64,000 nt of DNA from Agromyces mariniharenae (GTDB taxonomy: Bacteria > Actinomycetota > Actinomycetes > Actinomycetales > Microbacteriaceae): contig NZ_VSSB01000001.1 in NCBI RefSeq assembly GCF_008122505.1, positions 294,891 through 358,890 of the forward strand, in the 5' to 3' direction. The notes under the pieces are model-generated. The model saw nothing but the letters and a program-made list of their open reading frames with translations, had not been told where the DNA came from and searched no databases. A program made the position numbers and the translations under genes. Within the stretch, counting starts at the first letter, position 1, and every line of letters begins with the position of its first letter. This document shows, one piece after another, positions 17,172 through 26,700 of the stretch.

Positions 17172-17807
17172 ATGCCTCGGACAGCCCCAGCCCCCATCAG
17201 CCTCGCCCCGCGCGTCGTCGTGTTCGACTACGGCGAGGTCATCTCGCTCGAGCCGACCGACGCCGACCGCGCCGCGCTCGTCGCCCGCGCGGACGTCGAC
17301 GCCGAGCCGTTCTGGACCGCGTACTGGGCGCATCGCGAGCCGCTCGACCAGGGCACCCTGTCGATCGCCGACTACTGGAACTCCGTGGCATCCGATCTCG
17401 GCGTCGAATGGGACGCGGTCGACGTGCACGAGCTCTGGGCGCTCGACCACCGCGGCTGGCTCAGCGTCGACCCCGGCACGCTGCGGGTGCTGCACGCCCT
17501 CGCCGACGGCGGCACGCGCCTCGCGCTGCTCTCGAACGCCGGCGCCGACTTCTCGGGCTGGCTGCGCTCCGGATCCTTCGCACCGCTCTTCGAGCGCGTG
17601 TTCGTGAGCGGTGAGCTCGGACTCGTGAAGCCGAACGCCGACATCTACGAGCACGTCATCGCCGAGCTCGGCATCACGCCCGCAGAGCTGCTCTTCGTCG
17701 ACAACAGGTCCGAGAACGTCGAGGGCGCGCGCGCCGTGGGCGGCGACGGCTTCGTGTTCACGGATGCCGCGGCACTCGAGGCCTGGCTGCGGAGCCTCGC
17801 GGCATGA
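17172..17807 (+). CDS. HAD-superfamily hydrolase
   Basis: A 211-residue haloacid-dehalogenase-like phosphatase. Motif I is 'VVVFDYGEVIS', in which the second acid of DxD is replaced (DYG), as in HAD subfamilies related to epoxide-hydrolase N-terminal/YihX phosphatases. Motif II is 'LALLSNAGAD', motif III the Lys in 'LGLVKPNADIY', and motif IV 'LLFVDNRSENV'. The substrate is unknown. I chose ATG 17172 rather than TTG 17163 because the -10 box at 17159-17164 is 7 bases before it. The stop overlaps the following start (ATGA at 17804-17807). Confidence 0.85.
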   Translation: MPRTAPAPISLAPRVVVFDYGEVISLEPTDADRAALVARADVDAEPFWTAYWAHREPLDQGTLSIADYWNSVASDLGVEWDAVDVHELWALDHRGWLSVDPGTLRVLHALADGGTRLALLSNAGADFSGWLRSGSFAPLFERVFVSGELGLVKPNADIYEHVIAELGITPAELLFVDNRSENVEGARAVGGDGFVFTDAAALEAWLRSLAA

Positions 17808-18988
17808 GCGCGAACCCGACCCCGACCGACCGTACGTCGCCCGACGCCCGAGCGACGTCCGACGCCGTCGAGGCGCCCGGCACGGCGGCCGGGCAGCCGG
17901 CGCTGTTCCGCCCCATCACCATCCGCGGACTCACCATGCGCAATCGCGTGTGGGTGCCGCCGCTCTGCCAGTACTCGGTCACCGACCGCGACGGCGTGCC
18001 GCACGACTGGCACCTCGTGCACCTCGGGGCGATGGCCGCCGGCGGCGCCGGGCTCGTGGTCGCCGAAGCCACGGCGGTGAGCGCGGAGGGCCGCATCTCC
18101 GACCACGACACCGGGCTCTGGAACGACGAGCAGGCCGAGGCGTGGAGCCGCATCACCCGGTTCATCCGGTCGCAGGGCGCGGCATCCGGCATCCAGCTCG
18201 CCCACGCCGGTCGCAAGGCCTCGGTGTGGCCCGAACCGCTGCGCCGCCCCGGTTCGCAGCCCCTCGAGGACGGCGGCTGGCCGACCGTGTCGGCGTCGGC
18301 CGTGGCGTTCGACGGGCTCCGCGAGCCGACCGCGCTCGACGAGGCGGGCATCCAGCAGGTCATCGACGACTTCCGCAGCGCCGCCCGGCGCGCGGTCGCG
18401 GCCGGCTTCGATGTCGTCGAGGTCCACGCCGCGCACGGCTACCTCGTGCACCAGTTCCTCTCCCCGCTGTCGAACCGGCGCGAGGACCGCTGGGGCGGCG
18501 GCCTCGAGAACCGCGCACGGCTCCTCCTCGAGCTCGTGCGCGGCGTGCGGTTGGAGGTCGGCGAGCGGATGCCGCTCTTCGTGCGCTTCTCCGCGACCGA
18601 CTGGGCCGAGGGCGGCTGGGACGAGGAGCAGACCGCGATCGTCGCGGGCTGGGCGCAGGAGGCCGGCGCCGACTTCTTCGACGTCTCCACGGGCGGCCTC
18701 GTCGCGCATGCGCGCATCCCAGTGGGCCCGGGTTACCAGGCCCACCTCGCCGAGTACGTCGGCGACCGCGCCGACGTGCCGGTGTCCGCGGTCGGCCGCA
18801 TCACCATGCCCGAGCAGGCCGAACGCCTCGTCGCCGACGGCGAGGTCGACGCGGTCATGTTCGGCAAGGCGATGATGCGCGACCCGCACTTCGCGCTGCG
18901 GGCCGCGTACGAACTGGGTGCGGACTCCTCGATGTGGCCGCCGCAGTACCTCCGGGCGCGACCGGAGGTCAACGACGGCGAGTGGTGA
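17804..18988 (+). CDS. Old yellow enzyme family NADH:flavin oxidoreductase (YqjM-like)
   Basis: A 394-residue FMN ene-reductase. After a 35-residue disordered lead, 'LFRPITIRGLTMRNRVWVPPLCQYS' (split across 35-60) is the barrel start with the YqjM-type Cys near the flavin. 'HAGRK' near 143, 'VHAAHGYLVHQFLSP' near 206 and 'RFSATDW' near 264 are family-defining; the two His residues bind the substrate. It probably reduces activated C=C bonds in stress metabolism; the physiological substrate is unknown. Translationally coupled to the HAD gene by a 4-base overlap; only 9 bases separate its stop from that of the convergent VOC gene. Confidence 0.92.
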   Translation: MSANPTPTDRTSPDARATSDAVEAPGTAAGQPALFRPITIRGLTMRNRVWVPPLCQYSVTDRDGVPHDWHLVHLGAMAAGGAGLVVAEATAVSAEGRISDHDTGLWNDEQAEAWSRITRFIRSQGAASGIQLAHAGRKASVWPEPLRRPGSQPLEDGGWPTVSASAVAFDGLREPTALDEAGIQQVIDDFRSAARRAVAAGFDVVEVHAAHGYLVHQFLSPLSNRREDRWGGGLENRARLLLELVRGVRLEVGERMPLFVRFSATDWAEGGWDEEQTAIVAGWAQEAGADFFDVSTGGLVAHARIPVGPGYQAHLAEYVGDRADVPVSAVGRITMPEQAERLVADGEVDAVMFGKAMMRDPHFALRAAYELGADSSMWPPQYLRARPEVNDGEW

Positions 18989-18997
18989 TCGCCCGGA

Positions 18998-19432
18998 TCA
19001 TCCCATCCCGGCCGCCGCGGAGCGCATCTTCATCGCCATCTCCATCATCTGCGGGGACGTCTGGCCGATCGCGAAGATGTTGCCCTCGCTGTCGCTGAAC
19101 CACGCGCTGCGCTCGTCGCCGAGCTGGGCGACGCCGTCGATCGTCTTCAGGCCGGGCATGTCGTAGTCGTGGAACATGACGCCGTGCGTCCGCAGCATCG
19201 TCATGTCGCGGTCGAGGTCGTCGGTCAGGAGGTTGAGGACCGTGTTCTTCGCGGTGCCCGCGAAGTCGCTCCGGTAGACCATCACCCCGGTTCCGCCGAT
19301 GTCGAAGAAGAGCGCCTCGCCCTCCATGTCCTCGTAGACCGGGTCGCGACCGAGCACGTCGTGCCACCATGCCTTCGCACGGGCGAGATCGGATGCGGCG
19401 AGCACGGCCGTGGCCATCATCTTGTCGAACAT
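18998..19432 (-). CDS. VOC/glyoxalase-fold protein
   Basis: A 144-residue single-unit vicinal-oxygen-chelate protein: two beta-alpha-beta-beta-beta modules, beginning 'VLAASDLARAKAWWHDVLG' and ending 'AWFSDSEGNIFAIGQTSP'. Such proteins are usually dimeric and act as dioxygenases, isomerases or resistance binders; the metal ligands are not clear enough to say which. ATG 19432 has a GAGGAAG ribosome site and a TAGAAT -10 (19464-19469) inside an inverted repeat. An N-terminally extended frame reads through that repeat and is rejected. Confidence 0.75.
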   Translation of the reverse strand: MFDKMMATAVLAASDLARAKAWWHDVLGRDPVYEDMEGEALFFDIGGTGVMVYRSDFAGTAKNTVLNLLTDDLDRDMTMLRTHGVMFHDYDMPGLKTIDGVAQLGDERSAWFSDSEGNIFAIGQTSPQMMEMAMKMRSAAAGMG

Positions 19433-19447
19433 GATGCTTCCTCGGTT

Positions 19448-19482
19448 CCTCGGGTCGGCGCAAATTCTACGCCGACCCGAGG
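19448..19482 (-). promoter_or_regulatory. Inverted repeat enclosing a -10 element upstream of the VOC gene
   Basis: CCTCGGGTCGGCG (19448-19460) pairs perfectly with its complement at 19470-19482 around a 9-base loop that contains TAGAAT on the minus strand. Transcription would start near 19457, leaving a leader of about 25 bases. The arrangement looks like an operator laid over a promoter, though a terminator for the gene upstream is also possible. No good -35 is seen. Confidence 0.45.
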
Positions 19483-19492
19483 ATGGCCGCGT

Positions 19493-19508
19493 CACCCGTT
19501 TCCGGGTG
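19493..19508 (-). terminator. Small hairpin after CNNM/CBS gene
   Basis: CACCCG (19493-19498) pairs with CGGGTG (19503-19508) over a TTTC loop, 17 bases downstream of the stop of the minus-strand CNNM gene. It is short and has no T tract on the minus strand. Confidence 0.3.
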
Positions 19509-19525
19509 GTTCGGCGGCCTCCGGG

Positions 19526-20563
19526 TCAGCCGCGACGGGTCGCGTCCTGCACCTCGCCGACGAGCTCCTCGATGATGTCCTCGAGGAAGATCACGCCGGT
19601 CGTCGCGCCCTCCTCGTCGAACGCCCGGGCGACGTGCGTGCCGAGCCGGCGCATGGTGGCGAGGGCGTCCTCGAGGTCGGTCCCGTCGAAGATCGACACC
19701 AGGCGGCGCACGCGCTTCGCGGGGATCGGGTCGTCGAACTCGTCGTCGTCGAGGTCGATCACGTCCTTGAGGTGCACGTAGCCGTCGGGCTCGCCGTCGT
19801 CGCCGAGGATCACGTAGCGCGAGAACCCGTGGCGGGCCACGGCGCGCTCGACGTCGCCGGGAGTGGCCGTGGGCGGCAGGCTCACGAGCCCCGACATCGG
19901 CACGGCCACGTCGTGCACGCGCTTCGTGGTGAATTCGAACGCCGCCGTCAGCGTGCCGCTGGCGTCCTCGAGCACGCCCTCGCGACGCGACTGGTCGACG
20001 ATCGTCTGCACCTCCTCGAGCGTGAACGTCGAGTTCGCCTCGTTCTTCGGCTCGACGCCCACGAGGCGCAGCACCCCGTTCGCCGTGGCGTTGAGGGCCA
20101 CGATGATCGGGCGGAAGATCCGGGCGATGAACACGAGCGGCGGCGCGAGCAGCAGCACGGCGCGGTCGGGCACCGAGAACGAGAGGTTCTTCGGCACCAT
20201 CTCGCCGAACACCACGTGCAGGTACGAGACGAGCAGGAGCGCGATGACGAACGCGATCGTGGAGACGACGCCCTCGGGCCATCCCGTGAGGTGCAGCGGC
20301 ACCTCGAGCAGGTGGTGGATGGCGGGCTCCGACACGTTCAGGATCAGCAGCGAGCAGATCGTGATGCCGAGCTGGCTCATGGCCAGCATGAGGGTCGCGT
20401 GCTCCATCGCCCAGAGGGCGGTCTTCGCACTCCGCCTGCCCTGCTCGGCGAGCGGCTCGATCTGGGATCGGCGCGCCGAGATGACGGCGAACTCCGCGCC
20501 GACGAAGAAGGCGTTCGCGAGGAGCAGCACGAACAGCCAGACGATTCCGGCCCAGTCGCTCAT
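19526..20563 (-). CDS. CNNM/CorC-family protein with CBS domains (second copy)
   Basis: A 345-residue membrane protein of the CNNM/CorB group, implicated in Mg2+ or Co2+ transport. Residues about 1-190 are the DUF21 membrane domain ('FFVGAEFAVISARR' in the first helix; 'VVFGEMVPKNLSFS' is the conserved EMVPK motif). Two CBS domains follow (about 205-335, 'DVAVPMSGLVSLP', 'TGVIFLEDIIEELVGEV'). It lacks the C-terminal CorC_HlyC domain present in its upstream paralogue. Start ATG 20563 overlaps the paralogue's stop (ATGA), so the two are made together and may form a heteromer. Confidence 0.88.
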   Translation of the reverse strand: MSDWAGIVWLFVLLLANAFFVGAEFAVISARRSQIEPLAEQGRRSAKTALWAMEHATLMLAMSQLGITICSLLILNVSEPAIHHLLEVPLHLTGWPEGVVSTIAFVIALLLVSYLHVVFGEMVPKNLSFSVPDRAVLLLAPPLVFIARIFRPIIVALNATANGVLRLVGVEPKNEANSTFTLEEVQTIVDQSRREGVLEDASGTLTAAFEFTTKRVHDVAVPMSGLVSLPPTATPGDVERAVARHGFSRYVILGDDGEPDGYVHLKDVIDLDDDEFDDPIPAKRVRRLVSIFDGTDLEDALATMRRLGTHVARAFDEEGATTGVIFLEDIIEELVGEVQDATRRG

Positions 20564-21894
20564 CGCTCCTCCTCCCGCTCGTCGAGGCTGTCGGGTTCGG
20601 GCGGCGGCTTCGGCACGAATCGGAGCCGGTCGATGCGGCGTCCGTCGAGGCGGCGCACGACGAGCGTGCCCTCGTCGATCTCGACCTCGTCGCCCACGGC
20701 CGGCAGGTGGCCGAGCCGCGCGATGACGAAGCCGGCGACGGTCTCGTAGTCGCCGTTCTCGGGCACCCGGATGCCGGTGCGGTCGACGAGCTCGTCGGGC
20801 CGCAGGATGCCGGGGAAGCTGACCTCGTCGCCGCGGCGGACGATGCCCGCGCGGGTGCGGTCGTGCTCGTCGGCGACCTCGCCCACGAGCTCCTCGACGA
20901 GGTCCTCGAGCGTCGCGACACCCGCGGTGCCGCCGTACTCGTCGACGACGACCGCCATCTGGAACCCGCGGCCGCGCAGCTCACCGAGGAGCATGCCGAG
21001 CTTCATCGTCTCGGGCACGCGCAGCGCCTCGGACTGCAGGGCCGAGCTCGGGACATCCGACCGCCGCTCACGCGGCACGGCCACGGCCTGCTTCACGTGC
21101 ACGACGCCGACGATGTCGTCGAGGTTCTCGTCGTAGACCGGGAAGCGCGAGAACCCGGTCTGCCGGGCGAGCTCGAGCACCGCCTCGGCCGGCTCCTGCC
21201 GCTGCACGGCCGCCACGCGCGGCCTGGGGGTCATGACGTCGGATGCGTCGTGGTCGGCGAAGCGCAGCGTGCGGCCGAGCAGCGTGGCGGTGTCCTGCTC
21301 GAGCAGGCCCGCGCTCGCCGAGCGGCGCACGAGCGACGAGAGCTCCTCGGCCGAGCGCGCGGCGGAGAGCTCCTCCTTCGGCTCGATTCCGACGGCGCGC
21401 AGCAGCGCGTTGGCGCTGCCGTTGAGCACCGCGATCGCGGGGCGGAACACCCACGTGAACGCCGTCTGGAACGGCATCACGACGATCGCGGTCTGCCGCG
21501 GAAGCGCGAGGGCGAAGTTCTTCGGCACGAGCTCGCCGAGCACCATGGAGAGGAGGGTGGCGATCACGATCGCCGTGGTCGCGCCGACCGGCCGGATCAT
21601 GCCCTCGGGCAGGCCGATCGCGGTGAGCGGCCCGGCGAGGAGGGAGCTGATCGCGGGCTCCATCGTGTAGCCGGTGAGCAGCGTCGTGAGGGTGATGCCG
21701 AGCTGCGCGCTCGAGAGGTGCGTCGACGTGATCTTCAGCGCCGAGATGGTGAGACCGAGTCGCGTCTCGCCCCGTGCCTTGCGGGCTTCGAGCTCCGCGC
21801 GGTCGAGGTTGACGAGCGCGAACTCGCTCGCAACGAACAAGCCCGTGCCGATCGTGAGGAGGAGTCCGATGCCGAGCAGGATCCACTCAGACAT
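20560..21894 (-). CDS. CNNM/CorC-family protein with CBS and CorC domains (first copy)
   Basis: A 444-residue CNNM-type transporter. The DUF21 domain fills about 1-195 ('GLFVASEFALVNLDRA', 'MVLGELVPKNFALA'), two CBS domains about 205-335 ('VMTPRPRVAAV', 'AGVATLEDLVEELVGEV'), and a CorC_HlyC domain about 350-430 ('GILRPDELVDRTGI', 'ETVAGFVIARLGHLP'). Starts at ATG 21894 or GTG 21903 are both possible, since GTGGTGGAGATG puts three candidates close together. A TATACT -10 element (21974-21979, minus strand) gives a leader of about 70 bases. Tandem unequal CNNM pairs are common in actinobacteria. Confidence 0.9.
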   Translation of the reverse strand: MSEWILLGIGLLLTIGTGLFVASEFALVNLDRAELEARKARGETRLGLTISALKITSTHLSSAQLGITLTTLLTGYTMEPAISSLLAGPLTAIGLPEGMIRPVGATTAIVIATLLSMVLGELVPKNFALALPRQTAIVVMPFQTAFTWVFRPAIAVLNGSANALLRAVGIEPKEELSAARSAEELSSLVRRSASAGLLEQDTATLLGRTLRFADHDASDVMTPRPRVAAVQRQEPAEAVLELARQTGFSRFPVYDENLDDIVGVVHVKQAVAVPRERRSDVPSSALQSEALRVPETMKLGMLLGELRGRGFQMAVVVDEYGGTAGVATLEDLVEELVGEVADEHDRTRAGIVRRGDEVSFPGILRPDELVDRTGIRVPENGDYETVAGFVIARLGHLPAVGDEVEIDEGTLVVRRLDGRRIDRLRFVPKPPPEPDSLDEREEER

Positions 21895-21973
21895 CTCCAC
21901 CACCCCGTTCGGTCACGGGCGAGGGTCTATGGTCGGGCGTATTCGCAGAGGGAGGATCGTCCATTGTCCGCCC

Positions 21974-21979
21974 AGTATA
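21974..21979 (-). promoter_or_regulatory. -10 element of the CNNM operon
   Basis: TATACT on the minus strand matches the consensus at five of six positions, rare in this GC-rich sequence. No convincing -35 hexamer lies 16-19 bases upstream. Confidence 0.4.
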
Positions 21980-22053
21980 TCGGCGGCGTCCGCGCACCTT
22001 CCGAGTGGTAACGCCCCCGTCACACGCCGCGGTGGCTCGCCGAATCCGCCCGC

Positions 22054-22120
22054 CGCTGCGCCACTTCCGCGCCGTCCGCGCCACTCCTGCTGGCGCAGTC
22101 CGCGTCGAAGTGGCGCAGCG
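22054..22120. repeat. Nested long hairpin between guaB1 and the CNNM operon
   Basis: The outer arms CGCTGCGCCACTTC (22054-22067) and its exact complement (22107-22120) form a 14-bp stem; inside, GCGCCA (22078-22083) pairs with TGGCGC (22091-22096). The motif GCGCCACT(T)C is thus present in several orientations within 67 bases. It lies in a 262-base non-coding stretch. It could end guaB1 transcription, but there is no T tract, and the nested form recalls a mobile REP-like element or a structured RNA. Confidence 0.55.
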
Positions 22121-22156
22121 GCTCTGCGCGAGCGCCGAGGCGAGCCGCGGCATCCG

Positions 22157-23596
22157 CTACCAGCTGACCGGCAGCGCCTTGCCCTCCTCGTAGCCGGCGG
22201 CCGACTGCACGCCAACCAGGGCTCGCTCGCGGAACTCCTCGATGGAGCGCGCGCCCGCGTAGGTGAACGAGCTGCGCACGCCCGAGGTGATCATGTCGAG
22301 CAGGTCCTCGAGCGACGGGCGCAGCGGGTCGAGGTAGATCGACGACGACGAGATGCCCTCGGCGAAGAGCTCCTTGCGCGCGAGCTCGTACGGCGAGAGC
22401 CGGTCGAACCGCTCGCGCACCGCCTTCGTCGACGCCATGCCCCAGCTCTCCTTGAAGAGCCGGCCCGAGGCGTCGCGCCGGAGCGTCCCGGGTGCCTCGA
22501 TCGTGCCGGCGAACCACGAGCCGATCATGACGGATGCCGCGCCCGCCGCCAGGGCGAGCGCCACGTCGCGCGGGTACCGGACGCCGCCGTCCGCCCAGAC
22601 CTTCGCGCCGAGCTCTCGCGCCGCCTCAGCGGTCTCGAGCACCGCGGAGAACTGCGGCCGCCCGACTGCCGTCATCATGCGCGTCGTGCACATCGCGCCC
22701 GGGCCGACGCCCACCTTCAGCACGTCGGCGCCCGCCGCCACGAGGTCCCCCACCGCGTCGGCGGTCACGATGTTGCCCGCGACGATCGGCACGCCGAGGT
22801 CGAGGTCCTTCACGATGCCGACCGCGCGGAGCATGCCCTCCTGGTGGCCGTGCGCGGTGTCGATGACGAGCATGTCGACGCCGGCGCCGACGAGCGCCTT
22901 CGCCTTCGACGCCACGTCGCCGTTGATGCCGACCGCCGCCGCGACCCGGAGACGGCCCGACGCGTCGACGTTGGGCTGGTAGAGCGTGCCGCGCAGCGCG
23001 CTGCGCCGGCTCAGCGTCCCGACCACGCGACCGTGCTCCATGACCGGGGCGAAGTCCAGGTCGGCGTCGACCATGAGGTCGAAGGCCCGCCGCGGCGAGT
23101 CGACGTCGTCGGCGTCGATCGACGCGAGGCCGCCGTGCACGAGGTCGCCGAGCCGCGCGTCCGAGAGCGCGGTCGCGAGGCGCTCGGCGGTGATGGTGCC
23201 GACGTAGGTTCCGCGCGCGTCGTGCAGCACGATGCCGTGGCCCGCCACGGGCGGCAGCACCGCGAGGGCGTCGGCGACCGTGTCGTCGGGCGAGAAGTCG
23301 TGGGGGGTGTCGAACCGCGGCGACTGCACCTTCACCCACCGGATCGCCTCGTCGAGCTCCTGCAGGTGCAGGTCCTGCGGCAGCACGCCGATCCCGCCGC
23401 GCCGGGCGAGCGTCGCCGCCAGCCGCGGCCCGGTGATCGAGTTCATGTTCGCCGAGACGATGGGCACGGATGCCCCGGAGCCGTCGTCGGGCGCCAGCGA
23501 CACGTCGAGGCGGCTCGTCACGCCCGACCGGCTGGGCACGAGGAAGACGTCGGAGTACGTGAGGTCGTGGCGCGGGGTCGTCCGGTAGAACTCCAT
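22157..23596 (-). CDS. guaB1: GuaB1-family IMP dehydrogenase-related protein (probable GMP reductase)
   Basis: A 479-residue TIM-barrel enzyme with an inserted CBS pair (about 95-205). The catalytic loop 'GVGPGAMCTTRMMTAVG' carries the active Cys near residue 305, and 'SANMNSITG' near 49 is the nucleotide-side strand. In mycobacteria the GuaB1 paralogue works as a GMP reductase in guanine salvage rather than as IMP dehydrogenase; I infer the same here. ATG 23596 has a TAGCGT -10 (23604-23609, minus) 7 bases away, so it is probably leaderless. A frame extending to 23671 enters the kgd promoter region and is not used. It diverges from kgd. Confidence 0.88.
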   Translation of the reverse strand: MEFYRTTPRHDLTYSDVFLVPSRSGVTSRLDVSLAPDDGSGASVPIVSANMNSITGPRLAATLARRGGIGVLPQDLHLQELDEAIRWVKVQSPRFDTPHDFSPDDTVADALAVLPPVAGHGIVLHDARGTYVGTITAERLATALSDARLGDLVHGGLASIDADDVDSPRRAFDLMVDADLDFAPVMEHGRVVGTLSRRSALRGTLYQPNVDASGRLRVAAAVGINGDVASKAKALVGAGVDMLVIDTAHGHQEGMLRAVGIVKDLDLGVPIVAGNIVTADAVGDLVAAGADVLKVGVGPGAMCTTRMMTAVGRPQFSAVLETAEAARELGAKVWADGGVRYPRDVALALAAGAASVMIGSWFAGTIEAPGTLRRDASGRLFKESWGMASTKAVRERFDRLSPYELARKELFAEGISSSSIYLDPLRPSLEDLLDMITSGVRSSFTYAGARSIEEFRERALVGVQSAAGYEEGKALPVSW

Positions 23597-23742
23597 GCGC
23601 CCCACGCTACCGCCGCAAGGGGGCACCCGAGCCTCCGCAGGGGGTTTAGGCTTGTGTGGGTGATCGGGCACGGGTGCGTGCGCGCACGGGCCGATCGCCG
23701 GCAGAGGAATCCAGCATCAACGGAGAGAGTGGGCGAGAGGCT
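23597..23742 (+). promoter_or_regulatory. Divergent promoter region of guaB1 and kgd
   Basis: The 146 bases hold the guaB1 -10 (TAGCGT, 23604-23609, minus) and a candidate kgd -10 TAGGCT at 23647-23652 with no clear -35, which would give kgd an 85-base leader. The kgd ribosome site GAGAGG is at 23735-23740. Confidence 0.4.
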
Positions 23743-26700
23743 GTGTCGAGCCAATTGACCGGGTCGGGGTCCGAGGAGAAGACCGCGGGCGAGTACGGAG
23801 CCAACGAATGGCTCGTCGACGAGATGTACGAGAAGTACGTCGCCGATCCCGAGTCCGTCGACCGCACCTGGTGGCCGGTCCTCGAGCACTACCGCCAGGT
23901 CCGCGCCGGCGGCGACGGCGCCGCCACCGAGCAGGCGGCGGCTCCCGAGGCCGCCCCCGCCGAAGCAGCCGCACCCGCCCCGGCCGCAGAGGCCGCACCG
24001 GCGCAGGCGGCTCCCGCCGCACCGGCGGCGCCCGCCGCTCCCCAGGCTCCGGCGTCCGAGGCCGCGCCGCCCGCGGCATCCGCCGCCGTCGAGCCCGCGC
24101 CGGCCACGGCGCCCTCGCCGGTCATCGGCCAGGCCCCCGAGGCGCGCACCACGTCGGTCGCGCCGCGCACGGCGCCCGTCCCGGCCGACGTGCCGATCAC
24201 GAGCCCGCAGCCCGTCGTCGCCGACGCGATCCTCGAAGACGAGGTCGTCGTGCTCAAGGGCCTCCCCAAGACGCTCGCGGCCAACATGGACCAGAGCCTC
24301 ACCGTGCCGACCGCGACCAGCGTGCGCACCGTGCCGGCGAAGCTCATGATCGACAACCGCATCGTGATCAACAACCACCTCCGTCGCACCCGCGGCGGCA
24401 AGGTGTCGTTCACGCACCTCATCGGGTGGGCGCTCATCCAGGCGCTCAAGGAGTTCCCGAGCCAGAACGTCTACTACACCGAGACCGACGGCAAGCCGGC
24501 GATGGTGAAGCCCGCCCACATCGGCCTCGGCATCGCGATCGACATCCCGAAGCCCGACGGCACCCGCGCCCTCCTCGTGCCCGCCATCAAGCGCGCCGAG
24601 ACGATGACCTTCAACGAGTACCTCACCGCCTACGAGGACCTCGTCACCCGCGCCCGCACGAACAAGCTCACCGCCGACGACTTCAAGGGCGCGACGATCT
24701 CGCTCACCAACCCGGGCGGCATCGGCACCGTGCACTCCGTCCCGCGCCTCATGAAGGGCCAGGGCTGCATCATCGGCGCCGGCGCCCTCGAGTACCCGGC
24801 GGAGTTCCAGGGCTCGTCGGAGAAGACCCTCGCGAACCTCGCGATCGGCAAGACGATCACCCTCACGTCGACCTACGACCACCGCGTCATCCAGGGCGCC
24901 GGGTCGGGCGAGTTCCTGAAGAAGGTCCACGAGCTGCTCATCGGGCAGCGCGACTTCTACGAGAAGCTGTTCGCCGCGCTCCGCCTCCCCTACGAGCCCA
25001 TCCGCTGGGCGCCCGACATCTCCGTCGACATCGCGAGCGCGATCGACAAGACCGCCCGCGTGCAGGAGCTCATCAACTCCTTCCGCGTGCGCGGCCACAT
25101 GATGGCCGACATCGACCCGCTCGAGTACGTGCAGCGCTCGCACCCCGACCTCGACATCGCGAGCCACGGCCTCACCTTCTGGGACCTCGACCGCGAGTTC
25201 GTGACGGGCGGGTTCGGCGACAAGCGCACGGCACTGCTGCGCGACATCCTCGGCGTGCTGCGCGACTCGTACTGCCGCACCATCGGCATCGAGTACATGC
25301 ACATCCAGGACCCGGTGCAGCGCAAGTGGATCCAGGGCGAGGTCGAGCGCAAGTACGAGAAGCCGTCGCACGACGAGCAGATGCGCATCCTCGCCAAGCT
25401 CAACGAGGCCGAGGCGTTCGAGACCTTCCTGCAGACGAAGTACGTCGGCCAGAAGCGGTTCAGCCTCGAGGGCGGCGAGTCCGTCATCGCCCTGCTCGAC
25501 GAGATCCTCCAGGGCGCGGCCAAGGAGGGCATGGACGAGGTCGCCATCGGCATGGCGCACCGCGGCCGGCTCAACGTGCTCACGAACATCGCGGGCAAGA
25601 CCTACGGCCAGGTGTTCCGCGAGTTCGAGGGCACCCAGGACACGAGGGCCTCCTCGGGCTCCGGCGACGTGAAGTACCACCTCGGCACCGAGGGCACCTT
25701 CACCGCCGACGACGGCAACCAGGTGCCCGTGTCGCTCGCCGCGAACCCCTCGCACCTCGAGGCGGTCGACGGCGTGCTCGAGGGCATCGTGCGCGCCAAG
25801 CAGGACCGCAAGCCGATCGGCACGTTCTCGACCCTGCCGATCCTCATCCACGGCGACGCGGCCATGGCCGGCCAGGGCATCGTGGTCGAGACCATGCAGA
25901 TGTCGCAGCTGCGCGGCTACCGCACGGGCGGCACGATCCACGTCAACATCAACAACCAGGTCGGCTTCACCACCGTCCCGGGCGACGCGCGGTCGTCGAT
26001 CTACTCGACGGACGTCGCGAAGACGATCCAGGCCCCGATCTTCCACGTGAACGGCGACGACCCCGAGGCCGTCGTGCGCGTCGCGGAGCTCGCGTTCCGC
26101 TACCGCCAGGAGTTCAAGCGCGACGTGGTCATCGACCTCGTCTGCTACCGCCGCCGCGGCCACAACGAGGGCGACGACCCGTCGATGACGCAGCCGCTCA
26201 TGTACAACCTCATCGAGGCGAAGCGCTCCGTGCGCAAGCTGTACACCGAGGCCCTCGTCGGCCGCGGTGACATCACCGAGGAGGAGTACGAGGAGGCGCA
26301 CCGCGACTTCCAGGACCGCATGGAGCGCGCCTTCGCCGAGACCCACGCCGCGCAGACCGGCGCGATCCCGATCATCGGCGCCACCGAGTCGACCCGCGAA
26401 CCCGAGCCCGCCTCGGGCGAGCTCGAGACCACGGGCGTCTCGCTCGACGTCGTGCACGCCGTCGGCGACGCCTTCGAGAACAAGCCCGCCGGCTTCACCG
26501 TGCACCCGAAGATCCAGCAGCTGCTCACGAAGCGCCTCGACATGAGCCGCAACGGCAAGATCGACTGGGGCTTCGGCGAGCTGCTCGCGCTCGGCTCCCT
26601 CCTGCTCGAGGGCACTCCGGTGCGCCTCGCCGGCCAGGACGCCCGCCGCGGCACCTTCGTGCAGCGCCACGCGGTGCTCCACGACCGCGTGAACGGCCAG

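Noticed and set aside
23706..23731. GGAAT-N18-GTG as a SigR promoter for kgd
   Set aside because: The third base of the -10 triplet is wrong (GTG, not GTT) and the start would fall at or inside the kgd ribosome site.
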